Notes: a model not told the origin generated them from the sequence alone. 30,667 nucleotides of DNA from Ectocarpus siliculosus (GCA_000310025.1 FN649737.1:1549783-1580449), one strand, 5' to 3'; shown: positions 1-10,030, counted from the stretch's first letter. Made by a program: numbers and translations.

Positions 1-508
1 TCGCACACCGACGACTTGGCGGTGATGGAGCTTGCCAGGATATGATATTCAGCGTGTGCATTGATTGCTTCAAACCCACTCCCCAATGCAATTAAGGAAT
101 AATAAAAACACACACAGAAAGACTACCAATTGTTTTGATTACGGCAGATAGAGTCGTCACCAGGGCCAGCCAGTCACAATTGCCTCGAGTGCGGTCGTCG
201 GGGTGTAACTTGAGAGAGAGGCAGGGGGGCAGCTCGAAAAACAATTTTTGAATTTTTGAACGGCAGGTGTTTGCCCGCATTGTGCCGGTGGCGGTTGAGG
301 GCTGAGGGCCTAAAGTTGCCCCTAGGACCCAGTCATTTAATTATTTGATGGACCTAACTAATTGGATTTTGGCCAAAGAGGGCTTGCTTCGTTTTAACGT
401 AATTTTGTCACACCCAAATAATGTCAATCGAGTAAATCGAGGTTCAGCAACAACACCAAATAAATGCGGCGGGAAACTCCGCGGCGAGGTGACGTGGGCA
501 AACAGGTA
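1..508. other. intergenic, no supported gene
   Basis: I see no convincing gene here. The only open frames are 60-95 codons, occur on both strands at the same place (about 341-629), and show no domain or splice context. The stretch ends at the left terminal inverted repeat of the element that starts at 509. Confidence 0.5.
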
Positions 509-1876
509 CCGTATACGACACAAGATATCACACCTGCTGGTGCTAATATTTTCGGATCTCAAACGAGGAGCCGAAATACCACCCAGGTTACGTAAGATAA
601 CACACACCCTGAGGTTAGACCGCATGTAACCACGGAGCCCCCACTACTATCACCCCGGTCATGACCTAGCACCAGCAGTGGTCGCTGATCACACACAGAA
701 TGGATCCGCAGGGAACACACCTACGAGTTGGATAATGGAAGCTTCTGCCTCGCAGCGCGTTGATCCAGGGTTCTTCAATGCATTCCTGTATAACAACTCT
801 TTTTCTTCCCCGCCTTCTTTGCATATTCTCTGTTGTGCCAGGCGGTACTACTGTAGTAGTGATGAGATAAATTAATTTTCGTTGCATGGCAACATATTCC
901 CTGCTACAGTAGTTGATTAGGGCGTTGTTGGCGTTCATCGCCGGAATCATATTATGTGATCAGGGGCTGTATCACGCCCCCCGTGATCACCCCCGCTCAG
1001 AGCACACGTAGTTATTGGCGGGCAGTGGTATCACACCCCCTGCACGTACGTGTGGCAGCAGGCACGGTAGTAGTAGGTAATTCTGTGCGTTAACCTTCCT
1101 AGTACTAACCTTCCTACAATTGTATTATAGTACTGGAAGCAAGCCCAAATGGGGACACTTTGGGGACACAGCACTCAAATGCCTGTTTACCGCACCGTGG
1201 TCGTCACTCTGCTCCGCTGCGTGAAATGCGCGTGGGAAACCTTGATCTAGCATGGTTGGTTGTGTCACGCTGTGTGATGATATACTGCTGTGTGATGCCT
1301 GTGTGCCTCTCGTGTGCCTCTGACTTGCTGTACACAATGTCCCAAGCCGCGTGTCCCCTTGATGGTAAAAACTGTACATAGCCTAGTACTGGGAAAATTG
1401 CTGACTTGGCTTACTATAGAAAGAGTCCTCAGTGCATTTGGGGACACTTTCGATGCCGAAGCCAAGTCAGCAAGTCAGCCTTCGGCCTTCGGGACTGCTG
1501 TACAGCCTCTCCAATGAGCGGACGCCATTTTGTCTGGACCCATCACCTGTAACTAACTGGGTGCTAGGAGGGTTAACACACCCCTTCGGTCCCTGCGAGT
1601 CTGCGTCAGTGGTACCACACCCCCCCCCTGAATATCACCCCCCCCGGTTATCACACACCCCTTTGTTATCACACCGTTTTTCGGCCCCTACAAGTGTGTG
1701 GCAGGGGTGTCACACCCCCTAATTACCACCCCCCCTTCACGGCCCCAACGGCCGCACTTTATCACCGGGGCTACATAAGATATCACACCCCCCACAGAAT
1801 ACAACACCCGGGGATAGTTTTTTACACGCCAAAATGTTTTCCCCCGGGTGGGTGGGATTTCTTGTGTCGTATACGG
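509..1876. mobile_element. DNA-transposon-like element with 26-bp terminal inverted repeats
   Basis: The left end (509-534) starts CCGTATACGACACAAGAT and the right end (1851-1876) is its reverse complement with two mismatches over 26 positions. The left end is preceded by TA and the right end is followed by TG, so a TA target duplication is possible but not proven. The interior holds no transposase. It is C-rich and contains many short motifs of the form TATCACACCCCC (for example near 1021, 1653, 1707 and 1780), which resemble the inner part of the terminal repeat. It is best read as a non-autonomous element or a nest of element ends. The same termini occur on the smaller MITE at 2185-2401. 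Confidence 0.55.
956..996. repeat. GTGATCA inverted repeat
   Basis: GTGATCA followed by GGGG is mirrored about 20 bases later by CCCC(C)CG-TGATCAC. This gives an imperfect hairpin inside the C-rich interior of the terminal-repeat element. No function is evident. Confidence 0.35.
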
Positions 1877-2184
1877 TGGGGCGATAGACAAGGTGCACCA
1901 TCCCACAGCAGCTAGCTGTAGAAACGTATCAGCACACATAAGTAAGCATCAGTAGGCGGTGCCAGTGGTTCAGGCCTTATCCTCAGGCTTGCCCTTCACT
2001 TTTGTTTGGACTGTGTCGCTACACACAACCGGCCACTGACTCGCACATACTCTGGCCGGAAATATAAGCACGGTTCAGCATTCCCCTTGAAGACCTGATA
2101 AACACAAGGCCATGAGTTCGATTCTCGCTCAGAACACCTTTTTTCCCCCAAAAAATATACTCCCTCTGGCTGGCCGGAAATATA

Positions 2185-2401
2185 CCGTATATGACACAAG
2201 ATAACACACCCCCTGGACCGATTTCCAAAGCTCGATTACTCCACGACGAAGAGGATGCACAAACAAAACGATACATTTTCGAAAATTTCTCGACGAGACG
2301 ATTCCAACGCTGCCGTTTTCGGCGCCGTGACTCTTCCTGCTGTTAAGAAATCGAGCTTTGAAAATCGGCCAAGGGGGTGTGTTATCTTGTGTCATATACG
2401 G
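2185..2401. mobile_element. MITE, 217 bp, long terminal inverted repeats
   Basis: The first ~55 bases (CCGTATATGACACAAGATAA and onward through the AAAGCTCGATT segment) are repeated in reverse complement at 2345-2401 with few mismatches. TA lies directly outside both ends (2183-2184 and 2402-2403), consistent with a TA target-site duplication as made by Tc1/mariner-type transposases. There is no coding capacity. The outer 26 bases match the ends of the larger element at 509-1876, and a diverged copy lies at 25763-25976 in the opposite orientation. This would be a family mobilised in trans by a transposase not present in the window. Confidence 0.8.
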
Positions 2402-2403
2402 TA

Positions 2404-3690
2404 GTACCACTCCTACAGCACGGTGTCGGAAATCCGGAATATAAGCACGGTTTGTTATTTTTGAGGCGCATGGAAATTGATTGCTTGCATCATTTTGTTT
2501 CTATCATGCTTGGATAGGATAGGCGGTCAAGGATAAAAAGGGACGCATAGGGGATGATAAGGTTTCATACCCCCCCGTGAGAAAATTAGCTTCAATACTG
2601 GACTCCCGAGAACATAGTCAGCTACAGGAAGCAAAGAGGGGTGTCGTTTTTTCTCTCGTACGCGCAAAAAAAAAAAAAAACATTCTTTTTTTTCTTGAGT
2701 ATTTCTGGCTACTTGAGCTGCATGTACCACCACATTTTGAAGTGTTTAGCAGTTCTTTGGTGTTGAACGGGTCCAAAGCTTCTGGGGGGCAAAAATGAGC
2801 AAGTTGGGCGGGCAAAGACAAAGGGAAGAAATATATTCCAAATATATATTATTGTATTGGGAAGCAATCTCCACAGCAGCCAGCGCAAAAAGTTGACATG
2901 CTCACAGAATCATTTCAACACGCTGTTTCCAGGTATTTCCAGCTATTTCCCAGCAGCAGAAGTGGGCGATGCGTGTGGGTGCCGTACGGCTAGTGTGCCG
3001 CATGCGGTCCCGTCAGGGGTAACGCCAGCACGAGTTCAGCTCATCATCGTGGGGTGTGCAAAAGGGGCGCAGTCCAACTCGGGTACTTCGATTCAGCAAA
3101 AACCAATTCAATTTGCAATTGTTTTTTACTGCACCGAATATCGAAGTCACGCTTTTCCGGGCAGAGAAAGCCTCATCGTGTTTTTTTCCTGTTGACCAAC
3201 CAGCGTCTTTGGCCCCCGGCACCCCCCCCAGACTTAGTTTTGCAGGGCCTCTATTTAGACTAGGTGGCATTTTTTTAACGTTAAAACAGGCCCTGATCGA
3301 AAGTCTCCACCACTACAACCACGATGGCTTTTCGGTGCTTCTTTATTGGTCGCTGTGTGCGTCAGGGAGTGCGGATCGATTGATGTGGGTGAACCGCTGT
3401 GTGTTGATGCGTGGACACACAGCTCTACGCAATATAACACCGACAAGAAGGTATCAGGTATGCCAAGGGTCTACGTGAAAAAAACTCCGGACACATAGGC
3501 CACTCCCTTTCCCCCCCCCGGGAGGGCAATTTCGACTTCTGTTTTATAGTTATATATAGTATTTAGTATAGGGGGCTGGCTTCGTTCACGAACATAAGTC
3601 ATTGACCCCCCAACTGCAGATGTTTTTCTATTCACGGTGCCCCTTACGCAACTATATAGTAGAAATTAGAGTCGCCCTCTCCCGAAATTA
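2404..3690. other. intergenic, no supported gene
   Basis: No gene can be supported. The stretch holds a homopolymer A run at about 2667-2681 and scattered short open frames on both strands without recognisable domains. The phrase CGGAATATAAGCACGGTT just right of the MITE (about 2430) recurs in similar form near 2055, so the MITE may sit inside an older dispersed repeat. Confidence 0.4.
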
Positions 3691-3691
3691 G

Positions 3692-3789
3692 GGGAAACCG
3701 ACCTACTGCTTCTTCCTGGACGTGCAAGTGCACCCCCCTCCCCAAAAACATCACGGGAAGCCGACCTACTGCTTCTTCCTGGACGTGCA
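3692..3789 (+). repeat. direct duplication at the LINE 5' junction
   Basis: The ~35-base segment with CCGACCTACTGCTTCTTCC at 3692-3727 is repeated at 3755-3789. The spacer contains CACCCCCCTCCCC, and similar C-rich sequence (CCCCCCCCTCCCC) follows the LINE poly-C tail at 5430-5441. This may mark the target site of the retrotransposon. Confidence 0.6.
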
Positions 3790-5437
3790 AAAGACATACG
3801 ATACAGTTTGGAGAAATGGGCTGTGGAAACATTTGTCCGAGTACGGGATCAAGGGGAAAATGTAGAGAGTGCTCAAGAAGATGACAGAGTGAACAAAAAG
3901 CGCGGTCATGTTAGACGGAGAACAGTCTAAATTATTCAACACTGAACAGGGGGTCCCACAAGGTTGCACTCCGTCCCCAACATTGTTCCAGGTGTTCATC
4001 AACGATCTGTTGAAAGTCGTAGAAGCAGTCGAGAAGGGAGTAGAGGTAGGGGAAAGCACGGTGTCGGGAATGCTATTTGCGGATGACTTTGTTGGGGTGT
4101 CTGAAACCCCTGAGGGACTGCAAATGCAAATTGATGCGGCGTTTGCTGAAAAGTGGAGATTGTCTGCCAACGTTAAGAACAGTGCCGTCATGGTATGCAA
4201 CGAGGACAGGGAGGAACCTGTTGGCCATAGGTGGAAGTGGGGGGTCGAGGAGCTTGCAGTAGTGGACCAGTGCATATACCTCGGAGTAGAGATCGCGAAA
4301 GACTGCTCATGGACTGCGCACATGTCCAAGGTAGCGGAAAAGGGCAAAACACGAGCAGGGAAGCTGAACCAAGTACTCGCAAACCGGCACCTCGATACAC
4401 GCTTCAAATTGAAGGTTTTGAAGAGCACAATCGTCCCGCCGCTAGAGTACGCCGGCGAAGTATGGGTGGGAAATAAGAAGGTAAACAACGAGCTCGAGGC
4501 GGCGCAGATGAAAGTAGCGAAAAGTCATCCTATAATAGGATGCTCCAAGCGCACAACTGATGCAGCCGTCAGGCATAACTGGGGATCCAATCCCTACGAT
4601 CGGGAAGAGACGCAAGGAAGCTGACATGGCAGTATCGCATGCGCGACATGGGAGAGGAGAGGTTGCCGAGAATAGCCTAGGAGGCGACGTGGGAAAACAA
4701 GAAGAGGGGTAGAAAACCCACGGAGTGGGTCAAGGTTGTAGGTGACGTATGGAAAGGGTTAGAATTGACGAAGTCGATACGCTGGATACGGAGGGTCTAA
4801 ACGGGTTCAAGGAGAAGATATCTGCTGCTTTTGCCGAGAGAGAAGAACAGAATCTAAGAAAAGAAACCAAGGATATGGAGCGTATAGAAGTGTACGGCAT
4901 ATTGAAAGAAGGAATAGGGTTCAAGGAGTACCTTCATGGACCAATGGATGCTGGGACAAAGCTGAAGGTCAAATTCAGGACTGGGGACATTGGCCTTCGA
5001 GAGCGTAGCCGAAGACTTTGGAAGGTAGACGATGAAGACGCAAAGTTCAAATGTGATTGCGGCTTCGAGTGCGAAGACCGTGTTGATGTAATCGCGGAAT
5101 GCCGGCTGTACAAGAAGGAGAAGGAAGTGTACATGACTGAGCTGGGAAAAGTAGGAGAAAAGTACAGGGAGATGTTTGAGGCATGGGATAGCCAGGAGAA
5201 GACATTAGCTGTACTGGGGCATAGAAAGTGGTTTGAAAAGGCGGGAAGTGATATCGGTAGAAATTATATCGGTAGGATAGATAGACTAGGGAGACATTTT
5301 TGAGCCACCTTTGGCAAAGTAGGAAGGAACGATTGACCATCGGTGATCGGTCCTGCGGGAACAATGCTCCGTCCTCTCGAGGACGCGTGGTCAGCGGTCT
5401 AACTGCTAAGGCATGCAAATAAGAGTACGCCCCCCCC
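3692..5437 (+). pseudogene. 5'-truncated non-LTR retrotransposon (LINE), reverse transcriptase remnant
   Basis: The translation shows a reverse transcriptase: FLDVQKTYDTVW (RT motif A, about 3775-3813), then GVPQGCTPSPTLFQVFINDL, then the catalytic LFADDFVG (about 4073-4096) and the YLGVEI thumb-proximal motif. The C-terminal part (about 4749-5303) carries a zinc-knuckle-like CDCG...C pattern typical of the end of LINE ORF2 proteins. After a further frame change, the protein tail runs to TAA at 5420-5422. In-frame stops at 3863-3865 and 3890-3892 and frameshifts near 4530, 4740 and 5300 show it is dead. Endonuclease and N-terminal parts are absent. Only seven bases separate the TAA from an 8-base C run (5430-5437), so there is practically no 3' UTR and the tail is poly-C. 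Confidence 0.85.
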
Positions 5438-5894
5438 TCCCCGCCACGGACCCCGATTTTCGATTATTTAGTAGGCCTATGTGTCTAGGATGTTTTTCAG
5501 GAAGACCCTTGTGTATGCATAGATCCTGCTGTCGAAGTGACCGAGAGCAAGGGTCATCAAGGGGTGAGGATGCATAATGAAGATAAAAGCAGGCAGCAGG
5601 AACAACCCACAGCAGCGGTGTGGCGTAAGGTCAACAGGTCATTCACACAGCTGACGGCCGACGACGTGCTATTGTCTCGAACAGCCCAGCGAACCTACGC
5701 GAACCAAAAACAACCACACGCCGCTAACCAAGGATCAACACGGAAGCACGGAACAAGCTGCTTTTTCCGTATGCAAACTGCTGTATGTGATCTGTCTTCC
5801 TATGGGTGCCACATACAGAATACCCAATATTGTACGCGGACGACATTCACGAACATCATGACATAGGTGTAGGGCTTGTAATCGTTATGACATC
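5438..5894. other. intergenic between LINE and receptor copy 1
   Basis: There is no convincing gene. One 109-codon open frame on + (5537-5866) has low complexity, no recognised domain and no counterpart in front of copies 2 and 3. Similarity between copy 1 and the other two copies begins only at about 5895. Promoter elements are not clear. Confidence 0.4.
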
Positions 5895-5953
5895 AAAAGT
5901 TGCACGTCGATGCTTATGAGTCCCGCCGTCCAACGTACTCGTCATGGCAAACA

Positions 5954-7394
5954 ATGCAACACTGCTTGCGTGTGCGTTCTCAGGTTCCTTCCTCTCGACA
6001 CGCGCAGGCAGCAGGTTTGGCGACTGTGCTGGTGATGTCGGCAGCAATTCCTGAGTTCGACGAGGTGTGGCGTTGGGACGGATGGACAACTCTTGATGAG
6101 CATACCAATGATGGTGCGGTCGACTTGGACGGCAATGTCGTGCTCGTGGGGTCACAAGGCTACGCGGCAGCAGAATACACAATCGATGACACTTTCGTAG
6201 ATGCCTATTCCGGAGATTTCGCCGCCGTCAAGTTGGAGGGCGCGTCAGGCGAAGTGCTGTGGACTTGGACAGCTTCCTCTTTGGGGAGCGAAGCGGATAC
6301 GTTTCTCGCAGTGGACACCGACAGCAACAACGATATCGTCATGGGAGGTCGGACGGAAGGGTACTGGTCATCGTCCAACCCCGACACGACCCCACATATA
6401 GCGGTCGTGAAGCTTGATGGGGGTACGGGGGATGAGATATGGAGGTACCAAGAACACCCTCCGGACTCATACACGTCTTGGGGGAATTCCGTTTACCACG
6501 GTTTGGGCAGCGTTAGCGGTGTGGCTGTCGACGGCGATGATAATTGCCTTTTGGTGGGCCAAACCTATGGCAGCCTGGTCTATGGTGAGGGTGACCCTGG
6601 AGATTCTGATTTCTTCGTCATCAAGCTAGACGGGACGGACGGCAGCGAGATCTGGACGGTGCAAGGCGGAGAGTCGGCGAGCTTTGATTCATTGCACCAC
6701 GTAAAGGTGGACTCGGGCGGAGATCTGATCGCCGTCGGCATAGGTGGAGACGAAGACGCAGTGAACGTTGTCGTGGTGAAGTTCAGCGGCACCGACGGCG
6801 CCGTTCTCTGGGAATATTCGCCTGTCACGTCGTCCACTCATGATGTTCCCGCGTCGGTCGACGTTGACACCCAGGACGATGTGTATATTGCTGGCGGCTA
6901 CGATGCCCTGAATCTGCAGGGCACTCTAGCAGAAACTCCGGTGGTGCTGAAGCTAGACGGGGCGACAGGCGATGTCGTGTGGACCTACGAGGGCGTAACC
7001 ACATCGAGCGCTGGGCTCATTTGTGTTGCCGTGGATCTTACAACGGGGTGGGTTGTGGGTGCTGGCTGGACGGAAGGGACCTGGTTGACGGGGGCAGCTC
7101 AAGGCGGCTATGACTTCGCGGCGGTGGTGCTAGATGGGGTCACTGGAGATGAACTAGGGCGCTACCAGGATGGCACCACTGATGACGAATATCTTTCGTT
7201 CGTTGGATTTGATTCCGTTGGGGGCTTAATCTTGGGGGGATCCTGGACGGACACCGGCGGAGATGAGTTCGTGGCGATCAAGTTCGCCCCCTGGAACTCG
7301 AGTTACCCCACAACGGGGACGGAAGCACTTGCCCAGTGGGAGATCGGGGCCATCGCAGGCGCGGGGGCTTTGTTCCTTTTACTCCTGGGACTAT
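5954..7394 (+). CDS. SBBP/PQQ-like beta-propeller membrane protein, copy 1, main exon
   Basis: This encodes the ectodomain and membrane helix of a probable single-pass surface protein. Starting at the in-frame ATG 5954, the first ~35 residues end in AAGLATVLVMSAA, a plausible secretory signal core. The mature part begins EFDEVWRWDGW. Then follow about six repeats of 55-75 residues with the pattern [FV]-x-V-x-K-[LF]-x-G-x-x-G-x-x-x-W and a later V-D-x-x-x-[ND]-x-x-x-x-G-[GA] strand, typical of SBBP/PQQ-type propeller blades. A short linker with NSSY (a possible N-glycosylation site) leads to the helix QWEIGAIAGAGALFLLLLGL. The frame is open throughout. The exon should end at 7394, where GTGAGT follows and is conserved in all three copies. 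Without splicing the frame would run to a stop at 7690 through sequence that is not protein-like. Ligand and function are unknown. Confidence 0.8.
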
Positions 7395-8542
7395 GTGAGT
7401 GCCGAATGGCAGGCCAGATCGATAAAGGCCTTCTGTACGTGATTTTGTTTTCCGGTCGACGACTCAAGGATGCCAGTTTTTCCGTAAAGTTTTCCTTATC
7501 TTCTCCCGTACACTTACGGCAATCTTGCCGTTCGGTCGTGGGCGGGGAGCGTTTGCCAGGGGATTGGAGAGTATATCAGGGGGGCAACATCCCCAAGGGG
7601 AAGGCTGAAAAAGGTTATCCTGTACACCTCCCCCCGCATGCATGCTACAGTTTCGATTTTTGCGGTATTTGTTGTCAATACCAGTGGTAAAGAGGCTCTC
7701 CAACATTGAAGCGCAAGCTCTTCTGAGATAAAATGACTTTCCACCGCCGGACGTCTTCGATTGCCAAAGCTTTAGCGCTCCCGAAAGCAACCTATTCCCC
7801 GCAGATGTACCAGACAGGGGGCGTCTTTGTTGTTGTGGGATCATGATCCTGCGCGGGCTGGGCAGGATTAGCACCGAAAATGTTGACTGTATGCCGCGTT
7901 AGTTTCGGGGAAGGATGGATTTCAAGTCGTTAACAGGATTAAATGTGGAAACTGCCTTGGAATCGAGCTGAAGTCGGCATCCCTCTGCTGGCTCCCAGAA
8001 TTCACAATTATTTCGTAACGAAGACACGCTCCTCGTGATGAGCGAGCGCCGGCTCGTTCAGTTACTTTTCCAGTCATTGTACGGGTTGAGAAGCGGTGAT
8101 CGTGATGAAAACGTGTGTCAACTTCGGCCTACGTGGCCAATCCCCATGTATCGGCGGCCGAGCCTCATGTCTCATGAGCCCGCTAGAGGTACGTGGAGCA
8201 CAGACAACACCACATATTTGCTTGTTACGTTGGCGTACCGCGTGAAAGGCCGTTTCGATCACTGCTTTCTTCGACGTATTGTATCCTCACCGCACCGCTC
8301 AGGCATTTTCTGCTTCCGACGCAAGAGCTCTCAAGGTCAGCAAGATGCAGCCAAAGGTACGTGCCTCGATGTAGCAAGCATGCGGTAGGACTTGGTGTCG
8401 GTTCAGGGATTTCCCGGAGTTGGAGCAGCGTGCTGGTGAAACGGGGCTCGATCATACCCCCCTGTGCGATATCCCCGTTGTGCTTAGATCCTCCGTCATG
8501 CTATCACCTTCCTCTCAGCAGGTTCATCGCAAATTTTTCCAG
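7395..8542 (+). other. probable intron 1 of receptor copy 1
   Basis: It starts GTGAGT right after the membrane helix and ends TTTTTCCAG at 8542. The sequence aligns to the same interval of copies 2 and 3 but shows no consistent reading frame, and contains a conserved C-rich/G-rich block near 7540-7630. Two open frames in it (8035-8388 and 8193-8609) are not conserved in frame in the other copies. Confidence 0.55.
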
Positions 8543-8605
8543 TGGAGAATTTCGTCGGTCCGAGTGTGCAAGGCGAAGTTCTTCAACCTCGACCGTTGGT
8601 CATAG
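8543..8605 (+). CDS. receptor copy 1, candidate exon 2 (juxtamembrane)
   Basis: This is a 63-base block between TTTTTCCAG and GTAGGA. Exon 1 ends in phase 1 (a lone T), and that base plus this block gives an open frame reading LENFVGPSVQGEVLQPRPLV, again ending in phase 1. The homologous block in copy 2 (13897-13959) has the same length, both splice signals and the same frame (EIFGGPSVQGEVLQPRPLV). That agreement in length, phase and frame is the main support. In copy 3 the block is two bases shorter and the donor GT is lost. No domain is recognised. Confidence 0.55.
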   Translation, partial: WRISSVRVCKAKFFNLDRWS

Positions 8606-8954
8606 GTAGGAACGGCCTGTTACTTTCATGGCAACCGCAAAACAATCTTTAGGCAATCGGTATTGTGTTGTCGTGTGCGCTTGACTTCAGATTGTCATCG
8701 TGTGGGAAACCCCTTCATAGTTCTAGCACACGTGTGAGCTCCGGATCGTTATCGGAGCTATGCGCCTGGCATGTGTCGTCATCGATGTCGTGAACTCGGC
8801 GTGTTCGGGATCTGCTTGGGCTAAACCGCGTTCATTCACCGGTCGTACCATTTGCAACCTCAAACAGCCAGCACCCCAACCAGGCTGGATAACCTGGCCG
8901 CTATCGCATACGTGCACTCACTCTGCTTAAATGAAATCCTTACACTCTGGTCAG

Positions 8955-9135
8955 ATGATTCCTCCCCCCCACCCCCAATCCCTCGATGCGTTGACCGCAG
9001 TGAGCGGAATGGGAGAATTTGCACCTCCTGCGCCTCCTGCACCTCCTGCTCCAAAGACACCCCTGCCCCCACCTGCAGAACCCCCTCTCTCGCCACCACC
9101 GGACAACAACCCACCACCCCTTCCACCGCCCGAAG
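8955..9135 (+). CDS. receptor copy 1, candidate Pro-rich cytoplasmic exon
   Basis: The block is bounded by CTGGTCAG and GTCAGA. In the frame that ends in phase 1 it encodes a Pro-rich segment: SLDALTAVSGMGEFAPPAPP, then further proline runs ending PPPEG. The same frame is kept in copy 2 (SPLDSLTAAGGRGAFAPSAP...LPPPAYNSL) and copy 3 (FLDSLVAASRMGGFPPPPPP...PPAYNSPPPEG), where a PPAY motif is present. Entry is in phase 0 while the preceding candidate exon leaves phase 1, so either an extra small exon lies between them (a conserved stretch at 8739-8830 is a candidate) or one boundary is wrong. Role inferred: proline-rich ligand for SH3/WW-type domains. Confidence 0.5.
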
Positions 9136-9394
9136 GTCAGAGCTGTTAGGTGATCAGGCACGGTTATTCACGGCCCAAGAATTGGGAGATATCTGCCGAA
9201 AAGCAGGACAGTGTGCGGCAGGTCCACTGTTGTTGTATCTGCTTGGCTGGATGACATTTTCACCGTGCCTGCCGTGAACCGTCTTGCTGACGACATCGGA
9301 TTGGGATGTCCACTTGGGATTGTAGATCAAGAACTTGGCACTCCATGGGGATATCCGTTGAGTTGAATGTCGTCTTGCTTGAAACCCCACGCAG

Positions 9395-9493
9395 TTGCTG
9401 CCACTGAGGAGCGTCCACCACCGCCATCCTACGAGGAGATGAATGCCCCGGAGCCTGCCGCAGCCCCGGCTGAAGCACCATGGGAACGGCTAG
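9395..9493 (+). CDS. receptor copy 1, candidate PPxY-containing exon
   Basis: This 99-base block lies between CCCCACGCAG and GTGAGT. Entered in phase 1 from the Pro-rich exon it encodes VAATEERPPPPSYEEMNAPE and then APWERL, leaving again in phase 1. PPSY is a PPxY motif, the classical binding site for WW domains such as those of Nedd4-family ubiquitin ligases. Copy 3 has a block of identical length with FATDELPPPPSYGDLNPP (in-frame TGA near its end). In copy 2 the acceptor AG has mutated to AT and the motif is PSSY. Matching phase with the previous block supports splicing of the two. Confidence 0.55.
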
Positions 9494-9923
9494 GTGAGTT
9501 TTGCAGTCAAGCCTTCGACGAGCATAGTTTCACGCCACTTGTTGGATTTCTGGTCCCCTTGTTGATGTATCTGCGGCATGGCGAAGCTTGAGGCAGTGTC
9601 GATCCGTCTCTGTGTCTCGTTGAATATTCTCCAATTGTTTGATAACCCTGTTTGTCAAACGTCGGGAGCTTCCGCGATCGATCGTGTTTTGGCATGATCG
9701 TAAGTATGATGCGTGCTGCGCGGAGGTGAGTATTTGAAACAGAACCGCCTCGCGAACAGGCAAAAGAGGCACGAGGCAAGCAGTGGCACCGCTGCACCAA
9801 CAGTTGAAGCGTTGATGGTGTCGAGTTGAAATGACAATGCAATGACATTTACCCGCGCTTCTTCACCCTCTGACGTCCAAAACGATGCGTTTCTGCCTCT
9901 TCGCCTTTGATATGCCTGTACAG

Positions 9924-10030
9924 CCAAGCGAGTGGACCGCGTCCCCAGCAAGAAAGCGTTCGAACAAAACTACCGAGACATATCGGTCAGCCGCTACGCA
10001 CCGTACGCACCGTCTACAACCGATCATTAG
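9924..10030 (+). CDS. receptor copy 1, possible terminal exon
   Basis: It follows CCTGTACAG, an acceptor also seen in copy 2 (CCTGCACAG). Entered in phase 1 from the PPxY exon it gives 35 residues beginning AKRVDRVPSKKAFEQNYRD and stops at TAG 10028-10030, a basic tail. In the other two copies this frame is interrupted early, and another frame (PSEWPAS...RKRS) looks more conserved, so the choice of frame is uncertain and the block could instead be untranslated. Confidence 0.3.

Noticed and set aside
2020-2140. A tRNA gene suggested by GAGTTCGATTCTC
   Set aside because: The possible T-arm has a poor stem and no acceptor partner or D-arm is found within tRNA distance.
5370-5422. A tRNA A-box-like TGGTCAGCGGTCTAACTGC suggesting a SINE head
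   Set aside because: It lies within the coding sequence of the LINE protein tail, which explains it better.
8852-9277. Alternative frame of the Pro-rich block rich in Cys-Thr-Ser (CTSCASCTSCS)
   Set aside because: That frame is not maintained in copies 2 and 3 and does not join to the PPxY exon in phase; the Pro-rich frame does.
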